Positions 8,042 through 15,474 of a stretch of DNA of 35,212 nucleotides are shown in pieces. A program made the position numbers and the translations under genes. The notes under the pieces are model-generated. The model ran no database searches, had not been told where the DNA came from, and saw only the letters and a list, made by a program, of their open reading frames with translations. How positions within the stretch are numbered: the first letter of the stretch is position 1; each line of letters begins with the position of its first letter. This DNA is from Chitinophagales bacterium (GTDB lineage: Bacteria > Bacteroidota > Bacteroidia > Chitinophagales > Chitinophagaceae): assembly GCA_026931905.1 (NCBI GenBank), contig JAIXLB010000010.1, positions 1 to 35,212 of the forward strand, in the 5' to 3' direction.

Positions 8042-9226
8042 ATGAAAATCTTATTAAATAAAATAGGGCTCATGGGGTTAATTGTTTTCGTAACAATTAG
8101 TACTGCAAATGCACAAAAAAAATATTTTATGTATTTGCAATCAGAAAACAATGAACCATTTTATATAATGATAAATAACAAGAATTACAGTTCTTCTCTT
8201 TCTGGTTATATGGTAATTCCAAGACTTAAAAATGGCAAATATTTTTTTGTAGCTGGTTTTCCTAAAGATAAATATCCTGAACAAAAATTTTCTTATGTTG
8301 TAAATGATAAAGATGTAGGCTTTGTTTTAAAACAATATGGTAAAGAAGGTTGGGGCTTATTCAATGTTGTAAATTTTTCAACCATAATGGCAAATGCAAA
8401 CGATTGGGAGCAAGATAAAATGAAAAACGATACTATAAAAATTGATGACTCTTATTCTATTAATACAAATATTAAACCCACTACAACTCAAGCTACACCT
8501 ATTGTACAGCAAGTTACACAAAACTCAAATAAATCAATAACAAAAACAGAAACAAATAGCACTGCACAACAAAAAAAAGCAGAAGAAATACCCGTTACTA
8601 CTTCAAAAGAAAATGTAATAACAACAAGTGTAGCAACAGGACCTATTAAACCAGTTATTGCACAAGCAAGTTATACAGAAGAGAATATTACTACACAAAA
8701 AACTATTGCAACAACAACCAGTCCAAGAGGTATTATAAAATCATATCAAAAAAATGGTATCAATGGAATTGATGAAATGTATATAGATTATACTATATCG
8801 CCCACAGATACTATTGTAGTTTTTATTCCATTAAATACAGAAAAACAAAGTAATGATAAAGCAGCAACTACAGAAAAAAATACAGAGAGTGTAAGCAATT
8901 TTGATACAAACAAAAATAATTCTAATCAATACAACACCTCCTGTGTTAATCTTGCAACAGAAGCAGATTATTTAAGAGTAAGAAAATTAATGTCTGCCGA
9001 AACCTCTGATGATAAAATGATACAAATTGCAAAAAAATCTTTTGCCAACAAATGCTTTTATACCGAACAAATTCAAAAATTAGGTTTATTATTTTTATCA
9101 GAACAAAGCAGATTAAAGTTTTTTAAAACATCTTATTCTGTAATTTTTGATAGATATAATTATCCATCATTAGAAACACAGTTTACATTATCATCAGTTA
9201 TTAATCAATTTCGTCAATCATTATAA
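8042..9226 (+). CDS. Exported protein with C-terminal DUF4476 domain
   Basis: I chose the ATG at 8042 (394 residues) over the in-frame ATG at 8024, because the later start gives a clean signal peptide (MKILLNKIGLMGLIVFVTIS to NAQ). TAAATTCG shortly before 8024 resembles a -7 box, which also favours the later start. Residues about 20-115 form a compact beta-rich region. About residues 120-290 are a Thr/Lys/Gln/Asn-rich linker. The last ~90 residues (CVNLATEADYLRVRKLMSAE onward, with KFFKTSYSVIFDRYNYPSLE) match the DUF4476 pattern of paired helices found in exported Bacteroidota proteins. The function is unknown. It sits three bases before truA and is probably co-transcribed with it. Confidence 0.75.
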   Translation: MKILLNKIGLMGLIVFVTISTANAQKKYFMYLQSENNEPFYIMINNKNYSSSLSGYMVIPRLKNGKYFFVAGFPKDKYPEQKFSYVVNDKDVGFVLKQYGKEGWGLFNVVNFSTIMANANDWEQDKMKNDTIKIDDSYSINTNIKPTTTQATPIVQQVTQNSNKSITKTETNSTAQQKKAEEIPVTTSKENVITTSVATGPIKPVIAQASYTEENITTQKTIATTTSPRGIIKSYQKNGINGIDEMYIDYTISPTDTIVVFIPLNTEKQSNDKAATTEKNTESVSNFDTNKNNSNQYNTSCVNLATEADYLRVRKLMSAETSDDKMIQIAKKSFANKCFYTEQIQKLGLLFLSEQSRLKFFKTSYSVIFDRYNYPSLETQFTLSSVINQFRQSL

Positions 9227-9229
9227 ATA

Positions 9230-9973
9230 ATGCCACGTTATTTTTTAGAAGTTGCTTATGTAGGTACAAATTATAGTGGCTTTCAAATTCAGCAAAACGC
9301 TGTTACCATACAACAAAAAATAGAAGAAGCTCTTACTATATTTTTCAAACAAACTATACCACTCACAGGATCATCACGCACAGATGCAGGTGTACACGCC
9401 AAACAAAATTTTTTTCATTTTGATTTTCGTGAAAATATAAATTCAAAAGTTTTATACAATATCAATTCAATTTTACCCAACGATATTGCAGTAAAAAATA
9501 TTTTCAACGTACCTCCTGAAGCACATTGTAGGTTCAATGCAATATCAAGAACATACAATTATTACATCTACAAAAACAAAAATCCCTTTTTAAATAATAG
9601 AGCTTGGTACTACCCTTATCCCATTGACATTCAACTGTTAAACGAAGCCGCTACAACAATTTTGACCTATAATAATTTCGAAGCTTTTTCAAAACAAAAC
9701 ACACAGGTAAATAATTTTATTTGCAACATTCAACAATCTTTTTGGCAACAAGAGTCAGAAACTTTAATGTATCACATTCAGGCAAATCGTTTTTTAAGAG
9801 GTATGGTAAGAGCATTGGTTGCTACAATGTTAATGATAGGTAGAAATCAAATAACTATTCATCAATTTAAGGAAATTATAGAATCACAAAATGCAAGCAA
9901 TACCAATTTTTCATCGCCAGCACATGGTTTATATCTTGAAAAAGTGGAGTATCCCGAAAATTTATTTCAATAA
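9230..9973 (+). CDS. truA: tRNA pseudouridine(38-40) synthase TruA
   Basis: This 247-residue cytoplasmic enzyme is of family-typical size. It converts uridines 38-40 in the tRNA anticodon arm to pseudouridine. The catalytic Asp is D52 in GSSRTDAGVHA, and the N-terminal block RYFLEVAYVGTNYSGFQIQQ is the canonical TruA opening. HCRFNAISRTYNYYI and RFLRGMVRALVATMLMIG are further conserved segments. The start follows the upstream stop by three bases, so translation is probably coupled to the DUF4476 gene. A tRNA-Leu gene lies about 100 bases downstream. Confidence 0.96.
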   Translation: MPRYFLEVAYVGTNYSGFQIQQNAVTIQQKIEEALTIFFKQTIPLTGSSRTDAGVHAKQNFFHFDFRENINSKVLYNINSILPNDIAVKNIFNVPPEAHCRFNAISRTYNYYIYKNKNPFLNNRAWYYPYPIDIQLLNEAATTILTYNNFEAFSKQNTQVNNFICNIQQSFWQQESETLMYHIQANRFLRGMVRALVATMLMIGRNQITIHQFKEIIESQNASNTNFSSPAHGLYLEKVEYPENLFQ

Positions 9974-10001
9974 CTTTTTGTACTAAATGCTTCTATAGAA
10001 C

Positions 10002-10043
10002 TTTGAATTATGAGTTTTGAATTTTGAATTATGAGTTTTGAAT
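10002..10043 (+). repeat. Two perfect tandem copies of a 21-bp AT-rich unit
   Basis: Positions 10002-10022 and 10023-10043 are identical, with core GAATTATGAGTTTTGAAT. The copies lie between truA and tRNA-Leu. The TTTG at 10037-10040 in the second copy is 21 bases upstream of TTATTTTG (10062-10069), one mismatch from a -7 box. The repeat may therefore supply part of the tRNA-Leu promoter. Similar GAATTATGA-rich tracts are common in intergenic DNA of this phylum, from my recollection. Confidence 0.8.
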
Positions 10044-10078
10044 TTGTAGTTAATTTTTCTTTTATTTTGCAACAATTA

Positions 10079-10162
10079 GCCCAGGTGTTGAAATTGGTAG
10101 ACAAGCCACTTTGAGGTGGTGGTGTTCGAAAGAACGTGCAGGTTCGAATCCTGTCTTGGGCA
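10079..10162 (+). tRNA. tRNA-Leu (anticodon GAG)
   Basis: The 84-base cloverleaf has a complete 7-bp acceptor stem GCCCAGG/CTTGGGC (one G-U pair) and discriminator A at 10162. The anticodon arm is CCACT-TTGAGGT-GGTGG, with GAG at the anticodon position, so it reads CUC and CUU leucine codons. The variable arm is long, as expected for class II tRNAs, and the T arm contains GGTTCGAATCC. CA follows the discriminator in the DNA, so CCA is not fully encoded and would be added enzymatically. Confidence 0.96.
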
Positions 10163-10219
10163 CATTTTTAGAATATTATTACTTTACAATCAAAGAGGTG
10201 TCAGCTATTTTAAAGTTTT

Positions 10220-10253
10220 TTTGCATAATTTATAATTAATTCCCCTACTTTTG
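10220..10253 (+). promoter_or_regulatory. Promoter of the rplK operon
   Basis: TTTG (10220-10223) and a perfect TAnnTTTG box, TACTTTTG (10246-10253), are separated by 22 bases. This is the Bacteroidota primary sigma factor architecture with slightly long spacing. Transcription should start a few bases after 10253. The downstream sequence GCACTCCCAAA also follows the -7 box of the tRNA-Lys promoter in this window. Confidence 0.75.
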
Positions 10254-10254
10254 C

Positions 10255-10334
10255 ACTCCCAAAAAGTTCTTTATAACAATAAGAATGATTGAAGGCAATA
10301 AGAAATTATTGCTGTTGGGAGTTCTGAAAAGAAC
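10255..10334 (+). promoter_or_regulatory. Structured 5' leader of rplK (candidate ribosomal-protein autoregulation site)
   Basis: ACTCCCAA (10255-10262) pairs perfectly with TTGGGAGT (10315-10322), closing a domain. Inside it is a 7-bp hairpin GCAATAA/TTATTGC (10295-10301 and 10306-10312) capped by GAAA. A further small hairpin GTTC/GAAC lies at 10321-10334. Leaders of L11-L1 operons are known in other bacteria to be bound by L1. The nested pairing here suggests a comparable control element, but no binding motif was proven. Confidence 0.6.
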
Positions 10335-10361
10335 GTTATTACCAAATTAAATCGTAAAAAA

Positions 10362-10805
10362 ATGGCAAAAGAAATCTCCGGATTTGTGAAGTTGCAGGTA
10401 AAAGGTGGTCAAGCCAATCCTGCACCTCCAGTAGGTCCAGCCCTTGGTTCAAAGGGAGTTAACATCATGGAGTTCTGTAAGCAATTCAATGCAAGAACTC
10501 AAGATAAAATGGGAAAAGTTGTTCCTGTTTTAATTACTGTTTATGCTGATAAGTCTTTCGACTTTATCATTAAAACTGCACCAGCTACAGTTCAATTAAT
10601 GGAAGTAGCAAAAGTTCAAAAAGGAAGTAAAGAAAGTAATCGTACCAAAGTTGGTAAAGTAACATGGCAACAAATTGAAGCTATTGCTTTAGACAAAATG
10701 CCAGATATGAATTGCTTTACAAAAGAAAGTGCTATGAAAATGGTAGCAGGTTCTGCACGCAGCATTGGTATTACTATTGACGGAAAAGCTCCTTGGGAAA
10801 ACTAA
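10362..10805 (+). CDS. rplK: 50S ribosomal protein L11
   Basis: This 147-residue protein is standard for L11. The N-terminal domain shows [20 protein letters not shown] and [19 protein letters not shown]. The C-terminal rRNA-binding domain ends in [14 protein letters not shown]. It binds the GTPase-associated region of 23S rRNA near the factor-binding site and the L10-L12 stalk. It is first in a four-gene operon with rplA 25 bases downstream, behind a clear promoter and structured leader. The usual upstream partners secE and nusG are absent: tRNA-Leu and truA precede it instead. Confidence 0.98.
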   Translation: MAKEISGFVKLQVKGGQANPAPPVGPALGSKGVNIMEFCKQFNARTQDKMGKVVPVLITVYADKSFDFIIKTAPATVQLMEVAKVQKGSKESNRTKVGKVTWQQIEAIALDKMPDMNCFTKESAMKMVAGSARSIGITIDGKAPWEN

Positions 10806-10830
10806 TTTATTCACCATTAAAAAAATAAAA

Positions 10831-11523
10831 ATGTCATTGACTAAAAAAAGAAAAGTAGCCAATACAAAGGTGGATAAAAACAAAGCTTATTCACTAAAAG
10901 AAGCTGCTTCATTAGTAAAAGAAATTAACTGTACAAAATTTGACAGTTCGGTTGATTTACATATTCGTTTAGGCGTAGATCCTAAAAAAGCTGACCAACA
11001 AGTTCGTGGTACAGTTTCATTACCTCATGGCACTGGTAAAACAAAACGTGTATTAGTTTTATGTACACCAGATAAAGAAGCTGATGCAAAAAATGCAGGA
11101 GCTGATTATGTAGGTTTAGATGAATTTATTACAAAAATAGAAGGTGGATGGACAGATATAGATGTTATTGTTGCAACTCCTTCTGTAATGCCTAAAATTG
11201 GTAAATTAGGTAAAGTATTAGGACCTCGTAACTTAATGCCTAACCCAAAAACAGGTACAGTAACCAACGATGTTGCTGCTGCTGTAAATGAAGTAAAAGG
11301 CGGTAAAATTGCATTCAAAGTTGATAAAGCAGGTATTGTTCATGCATCTATTGGTCGTATATCTTTCGACCCCAATAAAATAACAGAAAATAGCACTGAA
11401 TTAATTAATGCAATTTTAAAATTAAAACCAGCAACTGCTAAAGGTACATATTTAAAAAGTGTAAGTATGGCAAGTAGCATGAGCCCTGGTATTACATTAG
11501 ACACAAAATCATTATCTAACTAA
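10831..11523 (+). CDS. rplA: 50S ribosomal protein L1
   Basis: From the ATG at 10831, after an A-rich tract, the protein has 230 residues, normal for L1. The frame stays open further upstream into rplK, but the N-terminus [20 protein letters not shown] matches family starts. Conserved blocks include [33 protein letters not shown], and [20 protein letters not shown], the L1 signature. L1 forms the mobile E-site stalk and represses its own operon in other bacteria by binding mRNA. It is second in the rplK-rplA-rplJ-rplL cluster. Confidence 0.97.
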   Translation: MSLTKKRKVANTKVDKNKAYSLKEAASLVKEINCTKFDSSVDLHIRLGVDPKKADQQVRGTVSLPHGTGKTKRVLVLCTPDKEADAKNAGADYVGLDEFITKIEGGWTDIDVIVATPSVMPKIGKLGKVLGPRNLMPNPKTGTVTNDVAAAVNEVKGGKIAFKVDKAGIVHASIGRISFDPNKITENSTELINAILKLKPATAKGTYLKSVSMASSMSPGITLDTKSLSN

Positions 11524-11524
11524 T

Positions 11525-11560
11525 CCTGTGGATTATGCCTAAAGCATAAAATGAAACAGG
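11525..11560 (+). promoter_or_regulatory. Nested hairpin between rplA and rplJ
   Basis: Outer arms CCTGT (11525-11529) and ACAGG (11556-11560) enclose TTATGC/GCATAA (11533-11538 and 11544-11549). The structure lies inside the 56-base rplA-rplJ gap, just before the L10 start at 11580. In other bacteria L10 or the L10-L12 complex binds the rplJ leader. This may be the local equivalent or a partial attenuator. No U-tract follows. Confidence 0.45.
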
Positions 11561-11579
11561 TTTAACATAAAACTTAGTT

Positions 11580-12095
11580 ATGACTAAAGAACAAAAAAAT
11601 CAAGTGATTGAAGTATTAAAAGAAAAATTCAATCAATACAACAACTTCTACATTACAGATACAGAATCTTTATCGGTAGAGCAAGTTGGTAAATTACGCA
11701 AAGCTTGTTTTGATAAACAAGTAGAAATGAAAGTGGCAAAAAACACTTTAATTAAAAAAGCATTAGAAAGCCTTGATAGCGAAAAATATGCAGGCATTTA
11801 CGATAGCTTACACAAAGTAACTGCTTTAATGTTTAGCGAAAATCCTAAAGATCCAGCAGTTATTATTTCATCTTTTCGTAAAGCAAGCAATGGCGAAAGA
11901 CCCACTTTAAAAGTAGCTTTCATTAATGGAGATGTTTATAGTGGCGATAACCAATTAGCAACTCTTACAAAAATTAAAACTAAGAACGAGCTTATTGGAG
12001 AAGTTATTGGCTTATTACAATCTCCGGCAAAACGTGTATTGGCTGCATTATTACACCATCACGAAAAACAAGCAACAGGAGCTACTGCTGAATAA
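11580..12095 (+). CDS. rplJ: 50S ribosomal protein L10
   Basis: This 171-residue protein is the usual L10 length. Its N-terminal rRNA-binding domain includes LRKACFDKQVEMKVAKNTLI and the conserved KNTLIKKAL run. The C-terminal helix IGLLQSPAKRVLAALLHHHE carries the binding platform for L12 dimers. L10 anchors the L12 stalk to the ribosome base. It sits between rplA and rplL, with structured spacers on both sides that could serve L10-mediated feedback. Confidence 0.97.
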   Translation: MTKEQKNQVIEVLKEKFNQYNNFYITDTESLSVEQVGKLRKACFDKQVEMKVAKNTLIKKALESLDSEKYAGIYDSLHKVTALMFSENPKDPAVIISSFRKASNGERPTLKVAFINGDVYSGDNQLATLTKIKTKNELIGEVIGLLQSPAKRVLAALLHHHEKQATGATAE

Positions 12096-12211
12096 TTACA
12101 GTGGTTTTTATACATTAAATTAAACCAATGTCACTGAGGTTAAAATGTGGCAATATTTATTAACCATTCCGCTGGAGATAAAACGATGAAAGCGGTTAAA
12201 ACGTAAAAAAC
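12096..12211 (+). promoter_or_regulatory. 116-base rplJ-rplL spacer with a repeated motif and a hairpin
   Basis: Two related segments lie here: one running from TTAAACCAATG into GGTTAAAATGT (ends 12148), the other from TTAACCATTCC into GGTTAAAACGT (ends 12204). The second can fold as TAACC/GGTTA (12161-12165 and 12194-12198) plus GCT/AGC, leaving a 5-base bulge. Alternatively it pairs CCGCT with AGCGG. The spacer is long for this operon and may tune the higher L12 dose relative to L10. Confidence 0.4.
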
Positions 12212-12586
12212 ATGGCAGACGTAAAAGCAATAGCCGAACAATTAGTAGGCTTAACAGTAAAAGAAGTACAAGAATTAGCAGATGTATTAAAAGCTGATTA
12301 TGGAATTGAACCAGCTGCTGCTGCAGTAGTTGTAGCAAGTGGTGATGGTGGTGGTGCAGCTGCTGCTGAAGAAAAAACATCTTTTGATGTAATTTTAGTA
12401 AGTGGTGGTGCAAGCAAATTAGGCGTAGTTAAAATTGTAAAAGAATTAACTGGCTTAGGCTTGAAAGAAGCTAAAGATTTAGTTGATGGTGCTCCTAAAC
12501 CTGTAAAAGAAGGGGTAAGCAAAGCAGAAGCTGATGATTTAGTTGCTAAACTAAAAGAAGCAGGTGCTGAAGTTGAAGTTAAATAA
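12212..12586 (+). CDS. rplL: 50S ribosomal protein L7/L12
   Basis: This 124-residue protein has canonical L12 architecture. An N-terminal dimerisation helix ([20 protein letters not shown]) is followed by an Ala/Val/Gly-rich hinge at about residues 33-55, then a C-terminal factor-binding domain ([40 protein letters not shown]). It recruits translation factors to the ribosome. It is the last gene of the operon: a strong terminator follows 24 bases later and rpoB is not present downstream, unlike the usual bacterial order. Confidence 0.98.
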   Translation: MADVKAIAEQLVGLTVKEVQELADVLKADYGIEPAAAAVVVASGDGGGAAAAEEKTSFDVILVSGGASKLGVVKIVKELTGLGLKEAKDLVDGAPKPVKEGVSKAEADDLVAKLKEAGAEVEVK

Positions 12587-12610
12587 TTTCACAGCATTAG
12601 CATTTTAATA

Positions 12611-12650
12611 AACGAGCCACCATTTAAAAATTGTGGCTCGTTTTGTTTTT
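12611..12650 (+). terminator. Intrinsic terminator of the rplKAJL operon
   Basis: AACGAGCCAC (12611-12620) pairs with GTGGCTCGTT (12633-12642), a 10-bp GC-rich stem with a 12-base loop. It is followed by a T-rich tract to 12650. It lies 24 bases after the rplL stop, so it ends the operon without read-through to an RNA polymerase gene. Confidence 0.92.
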
Positions 12651-13020
12651 ATACTTTAAAAAAAAATATCAAAAAGTATTCTTATTGGATATTGATGTAC
12701 AATGCAGTAATGCTAATTATTAGAACAGGTTTAAAATGGTACTGAAATTCTTCAATAAAAAAATAAAGCATTTTATAAACTAATTCTCTCTCCTATTGTC
12801 CCATATAACCTTCTACAGGTTCGCAAATGCAAAATAAATTTCTACTGTAATATGTGTTATACAAAAGCGAATTAATTAACAGTTCATTGTAATGAAAGAA
12901 AATATAGAAAAGGATTTATGATTTTTCTAAAAACATATTAGTTGTTTAAATAAAATGCACTGTGTTATGGCAAATGAGAGGAATAAAATTGTGTAAATAT
13001 CTAATAAATAAAAATAAGGA
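12651..13020. other. Gene-free spacer, about 370 bases
   Basis: Between the rplL terminator and the tRNA-Lys terminator I find no convincing gene. The longest ATG frame I read on the plus strand (12736-12783) encodes only 15 residues. The segment is AT-rich, with a small AACCT/AGGTT hairpin near 12809-12823. I see no recognisable RNA gene or mobile-element trace. Confidence 0.5.
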
Positions 13021-13022
13021 AT

Positions 13023-13059
13023 AAAAAAAGTTCATAGGTTTAAACTATGAACTTTTTTT
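13023..13059. terminator. Terminator after tRNA-Lys
   Basis: AAAAAAAGTTCATAG (13023-13037) is the exact reverse complement of 13045-13059, giving a 15-bp stem with a 7-base loop and A/T tracts outside. It begins two bases beyond the 3' end of the leftward tRNA-Lys gene, so it should end that transcript. The symmetry would also allow rightward termination. Confidence 0.88.
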
Positions 13060-13060
13060 G

Positions 13061-13133
13061 TGATCCCGCTGGGACTCGAACCCAGGACCCATACATTAAA
13101 AGTGTATTGCTCTACCAACTGAGCTACGGAATC
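13061..13133 (-). tRNA. tRNA-Lys (anticodon UUU)
   Basis: On the minus strand the 73-base cloverleaf begins GATTCCG and ends CGGGATC plus discriminator A. The 7-bp acceptor stem contains one U-G pair. The D arm has TAGCTCAGTTGGTAGAGC. The anticodon arm is ATACA-CTTTTAA-TGTAT with anticodon UUU, and the T arm has GGTTCGAGTCC. CCA is not encoded. It has its own promoter and terminator. Confidence 0.97.
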
Positions 13134-13160
13134 TCCGTTTTCCCTTTTTATTTGGGAGTG

Positions 13161-13191
13161 CAAAAATAGGGCTATGTTTTTTGTAACCAAA
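13161..13191 (-). promoter_or_regulatory. Promoter of tRNA-Lys
   Basis: On the minus strand TTTG (complement of 13188-13191) is followed after 19 bases by the perfect -7 box TATTTTTG (complement of 13161-13168). The next bases, CACTCCCAAA, match those after the rplK -7 box: 17 of 18 positions are identical from the box onward. This suggests a shared initial transcribed region for stable-RNA and ribosomal-protein transcription. Confidence 0.8.
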
Positions 13192-13270
13192 TTTTTCTTT
13201 TAATTTAATTTAAAAAAATTATTACAATGTTGAAAAACTGTTAAGTATATTTCTTAAAAAAAAGAAAATG

Positions 13271-13975
13271 TTACGCTGATGCAAGTAAAAAAATGCACAA
13301 CTGCTTGTGTAAATCAGGAATATTTTTTTGCCATTCGTTTATTGTTTTTGTAACAATACATTCATTTGGAGCTGTAATATTTGTTGCTATGCAAAGTTTT
13401 GTTTCATTTTTACAAGTAGATAAAATATCTTTTATTAATTGATTATTTCGGTAAGGTGTTTCTATAAAAATTTGTGTACAATGGGTTTTACTACTTTCGG
13501 TTTCTAAAATTTTAATTTTCTTTTTTCTCTCATTGGTATCAATAGGCAAGTATCCATTAAAAGTAAAATGCTGACCATTTAAACCACTTGCCATTAATGC
13601 TAAAAGAATAGAAGAAGGACCTACTAATGGCTTTATTGTAGTTTTTAACTGCTGAGCTGCATTAACTAAAATTTGACCTGGATCTGCAATTGCTGGGCAT
13701 CCTGCTTCACTAACAATGCCAATATTTTTACCTGCTTTAAGCGTTGTAATAAATTGTTGTAGTACTGCATCTTCTGCCTTATGAATAGCATACCATTGAT
13801 AATTATCTATTTCAATTTCTTTCCAAATTTTTTTGAAATATCTTCTGGTTGTTTTTTCATTTTCTACAAAAAAAACTTGGCATTTTTTTACAGCTTCAAT
13901 TACATAAGCTGGAATTGTTTCAATAACCTCATCGAATAAAACTGTTGGTATTAAATAAACTTTTCCTAATTGCAT
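13271..13975 (-). CDS. RsmI-like SAM-dependent methyltransferase (tetrapyrrole methylase fold)
   Basis: This 234-residue protein shows the RsmI family signature: IGIVSEAGCPAIADPGQILV near residues 85-104, then IKPLVGPSSILLALMASGLN near residue 117. The later segment FTFNGYLPIDTNERKKKIKI corresponds to the region after the SAM site. RsmI methylates the ribose of C1402 in 16S rRNA. This protein is shorter than typical RsmI of about 280 residues and lacks the extra C-terminal helical tail, so it may be the shorter paralogue common in Bacteroidota, with an unassigned target. It lies between tRNA-Lys and the gyrA operon. Confidence 0.82.
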   Translation of the reverse strand: MQLGKVYLIPTVLFDEVIETIPAYVIEAVKKCQVFFVENEKTTRRYFKKIWKEIEIDNYQWYAIHKAEDAVLQQFITTLKAGKNIGIVSEAGCPAIADPGQILVNAAQQLKTTIKPLVGPSSILLALMASGLNGQHFTFNGYLPIDTNERKKKIKILETESSKTHCTQIFIETPYRNNQLIKDILSTCKNETKLCIATNITAPNECIVTKTINEWQKNIPDLHKQLCIFLLASA

Positions 13976-14000
13976 TGTTGCAAGATATAAATTCTACAAT

Positions 14001-14033
14001 AAAAAAGCCTAAACACTTTTGTATTCAGGCTTT
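14001..14033 (-). terminator. Terminator of the gyrA-TPR operon
   Basis: AAAGCCT (14004-14010) and AGGCTTT (14027-14033) form a 7-bp stem with a 16-base loop. On the minus strand the stem is followed by a run of six T residues (complement of 14001-14006, partly in the stem). It lies 24 bases beyond the TPR gene stop. Confidence 0.8.
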
Positions 14034-14057
14034 GATTATTTATTTTATAGAACGAAA

Positions 14058-15455
14058 TTAATATTTATCATATAAAGCATCGTACTTGTTATATTTTGCT
14101 TCGTATTCATCAAATGCTTTTGTGTCTTTTCCTCTTACTTTATCTCTTTTATATGCATAAGAATTAGCTAACCATTTCACAGAATTTTTTAAACAATTTT
14201 TTGTAGTTTTATCTGTAAGGTCTCCTTCTTTTAAAGTATTAAATGCTTTTTCAAGCCATTCAATACTATTGTCAATTGCCGTCATCATTGGTTTCTCTAA
14301 GGCTGCGTTTGCATTTTTTATTGCATCTGTTTGCTTTTTAAATTCGGCATCTGCAGCAGCTTTCTTTTTAGGATCTTTTATTACCGGTTTATTGCTATTT
14401 AGCTTTTGTAATTCTCTTCTGTTGTTGCTAAACATATCATCATACTTTACAAAATCGTTGTAATAAAGTAAGCCTGCATTGTAAGCAGCTAAGCCTAATT
14501 TATTGTCTTTGTTATATGCTTTCTTATAAGCATCAATAGCTTTTTGTTCATACTTCACAATGGTTAAACTATCTAACTCATCTGCTTTTTCGCCTTTAGT
14601 GGCTTCAGAAAATGCTTGTCCGAAAAGTATATATTTTCTTGCACTTAAAGTTCCTGCTGCATCTTCTTTATCGTACAATGCAATTCTTTCTTCCATTGTT
14701 GTTGTTTGAGTAATAAAATCCATTTCATAATCGTCCCATTCTTCATCATTAGGATATATTTCTTTTGCTATTGCAATGTATTTTTCAAACTTGGTTTTAT
14801 CTTTTGTTTTAGAGGAGTATAATAAAATGTATATGTAGGCATCTTTAAAATCTTTACCACCAATTTTAGCATCAGCAAATCTTTCGTACAATGCTGAAGC
14901 CTGAGCTTCCATTTTACCATTTTGGGCTGCATAGGCTGCATAAAGTACAGATACAGTATCAATTTTTGCATTGTTGCCTCGTAAATTATTTTTTACAATT
15001 ATATTTCCCATGTACACAGATTTCATAAAGGAATTGTAAGAGGAATCCCATAGTTTTTCTTCAAAAAACTTACGACCAATATTAAAACTTGTTACATAAA
15101 TTAAATCTAATGGACGCCAATTCCAGGCAGTCATTTCAGATTTACCCACCATTTTGTAAGTAGGGTCTAAGTTTTCATATTTCATAAAAGCCTCTAATGC
15201 TATGTTGCCACAACCTGCATATTTTTTTCTTAACTCTTCTGAGTAATATAATTCAGAATAAATTCTTGTACGCCACAACCAAGTTTCTGCTTTATCAGTT
15301 GCTTTTGGGTCTGACATTAATTTATCAATTTCAGTTTTTGCATCTTCAAATTTTGTAGCAATGTATAAATTGTTTATGCTTTTATACATTTTATCCTGAG
15401 CTTTTAAGGAAAAAAAAGTACATGCAAATACAACAAGTAATGTTAGTTTATTCAT
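14058..15455 (-). CDS. Exported TPR-like protein downstream of gyrA
   Basis: The product has 465 residues and a signal peptide (MNKLTLLVVFACTFFSLKAQ). The mature part is helical with tetratricopeptide character: FEDAKTEIDKLMSDPKATDK, AEAWLWRTRIYSE-type segments, KAIDAYKKAYNKDNKLGLAA and SIEWLEKAFNTLKEGDLTDK. It ends in a Lys/Tyr/Asp-rich tail (DEYEAKYNKYDALYDKY). A periplasmic scaffold role is likely but no specific function can be read. The gene starts 19 bases after the gyrA stop on the same strand. A TPR protein right after gyrA is, from my recollection, a recurrent arrangement in Bacteroidota. Confidence 0.75.
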   Translation of the reverse strand: MNKLTLLVVFACTFFSLKAQDKMYKSINNLYIATKFEDAKTEIDKLMSDPKATDKAETWLWRTRIYSELYYSEELRKKYAGCGNIALEAFMKYENLDPTYKMVGKSEMTAWNWRPLDLIYVTSFNIGRKFFEEKLWDSSYNSFMKSVYMGNIIVKNNLRGNNAKIDTVSVLYAAYAAQNGKMEAQASALYERFADAKIGGKDFKDAYIYILLYSSKTKDKTKFEKYIAIAKEIYPNDEEWDDYEMDFITQTTTMEERIALYDKEDAAGTLSARKYILFGQAFSEATKGEKADELDSLTIVKYEQKAIDAYKKAYNKDNKLGLAAYNAGLLYYNDFVKYDDMFSNNRRELQKLNSNKPVIKDPKKKAAADAEFKKQTDAIKNANAALEKPMMTAIDNSIEWLEKAFNTLKEGDLTDKTTKNCLKNSVKWLANSYAYKRDKVRGKDTKAFDEYEAKYNKYDALYDKY

Positions 15456-15474
15456 GTGTGTATTTTTTTGTTTA

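Noticed and set aside
10765..10830. Upstream in-frame extension of rplA into the rplK end
   Set aside because: The extension is the rplK 3' end in another frame; the ATG at 10831 gives the standard L1 N-terminus and length.
12120..12413. His- and Leu-rich minus-strand frame opposite rplL
   Set aside because: It is a shadow of the Ala/Gly-rich hinge codons of L7/L12 and the spacer.
12736..12783. 15-codon frame in the spacer after rplL
   Set aside because: Too short, with no promoter or conserved feature; expected by chance in AT-rich DNA.
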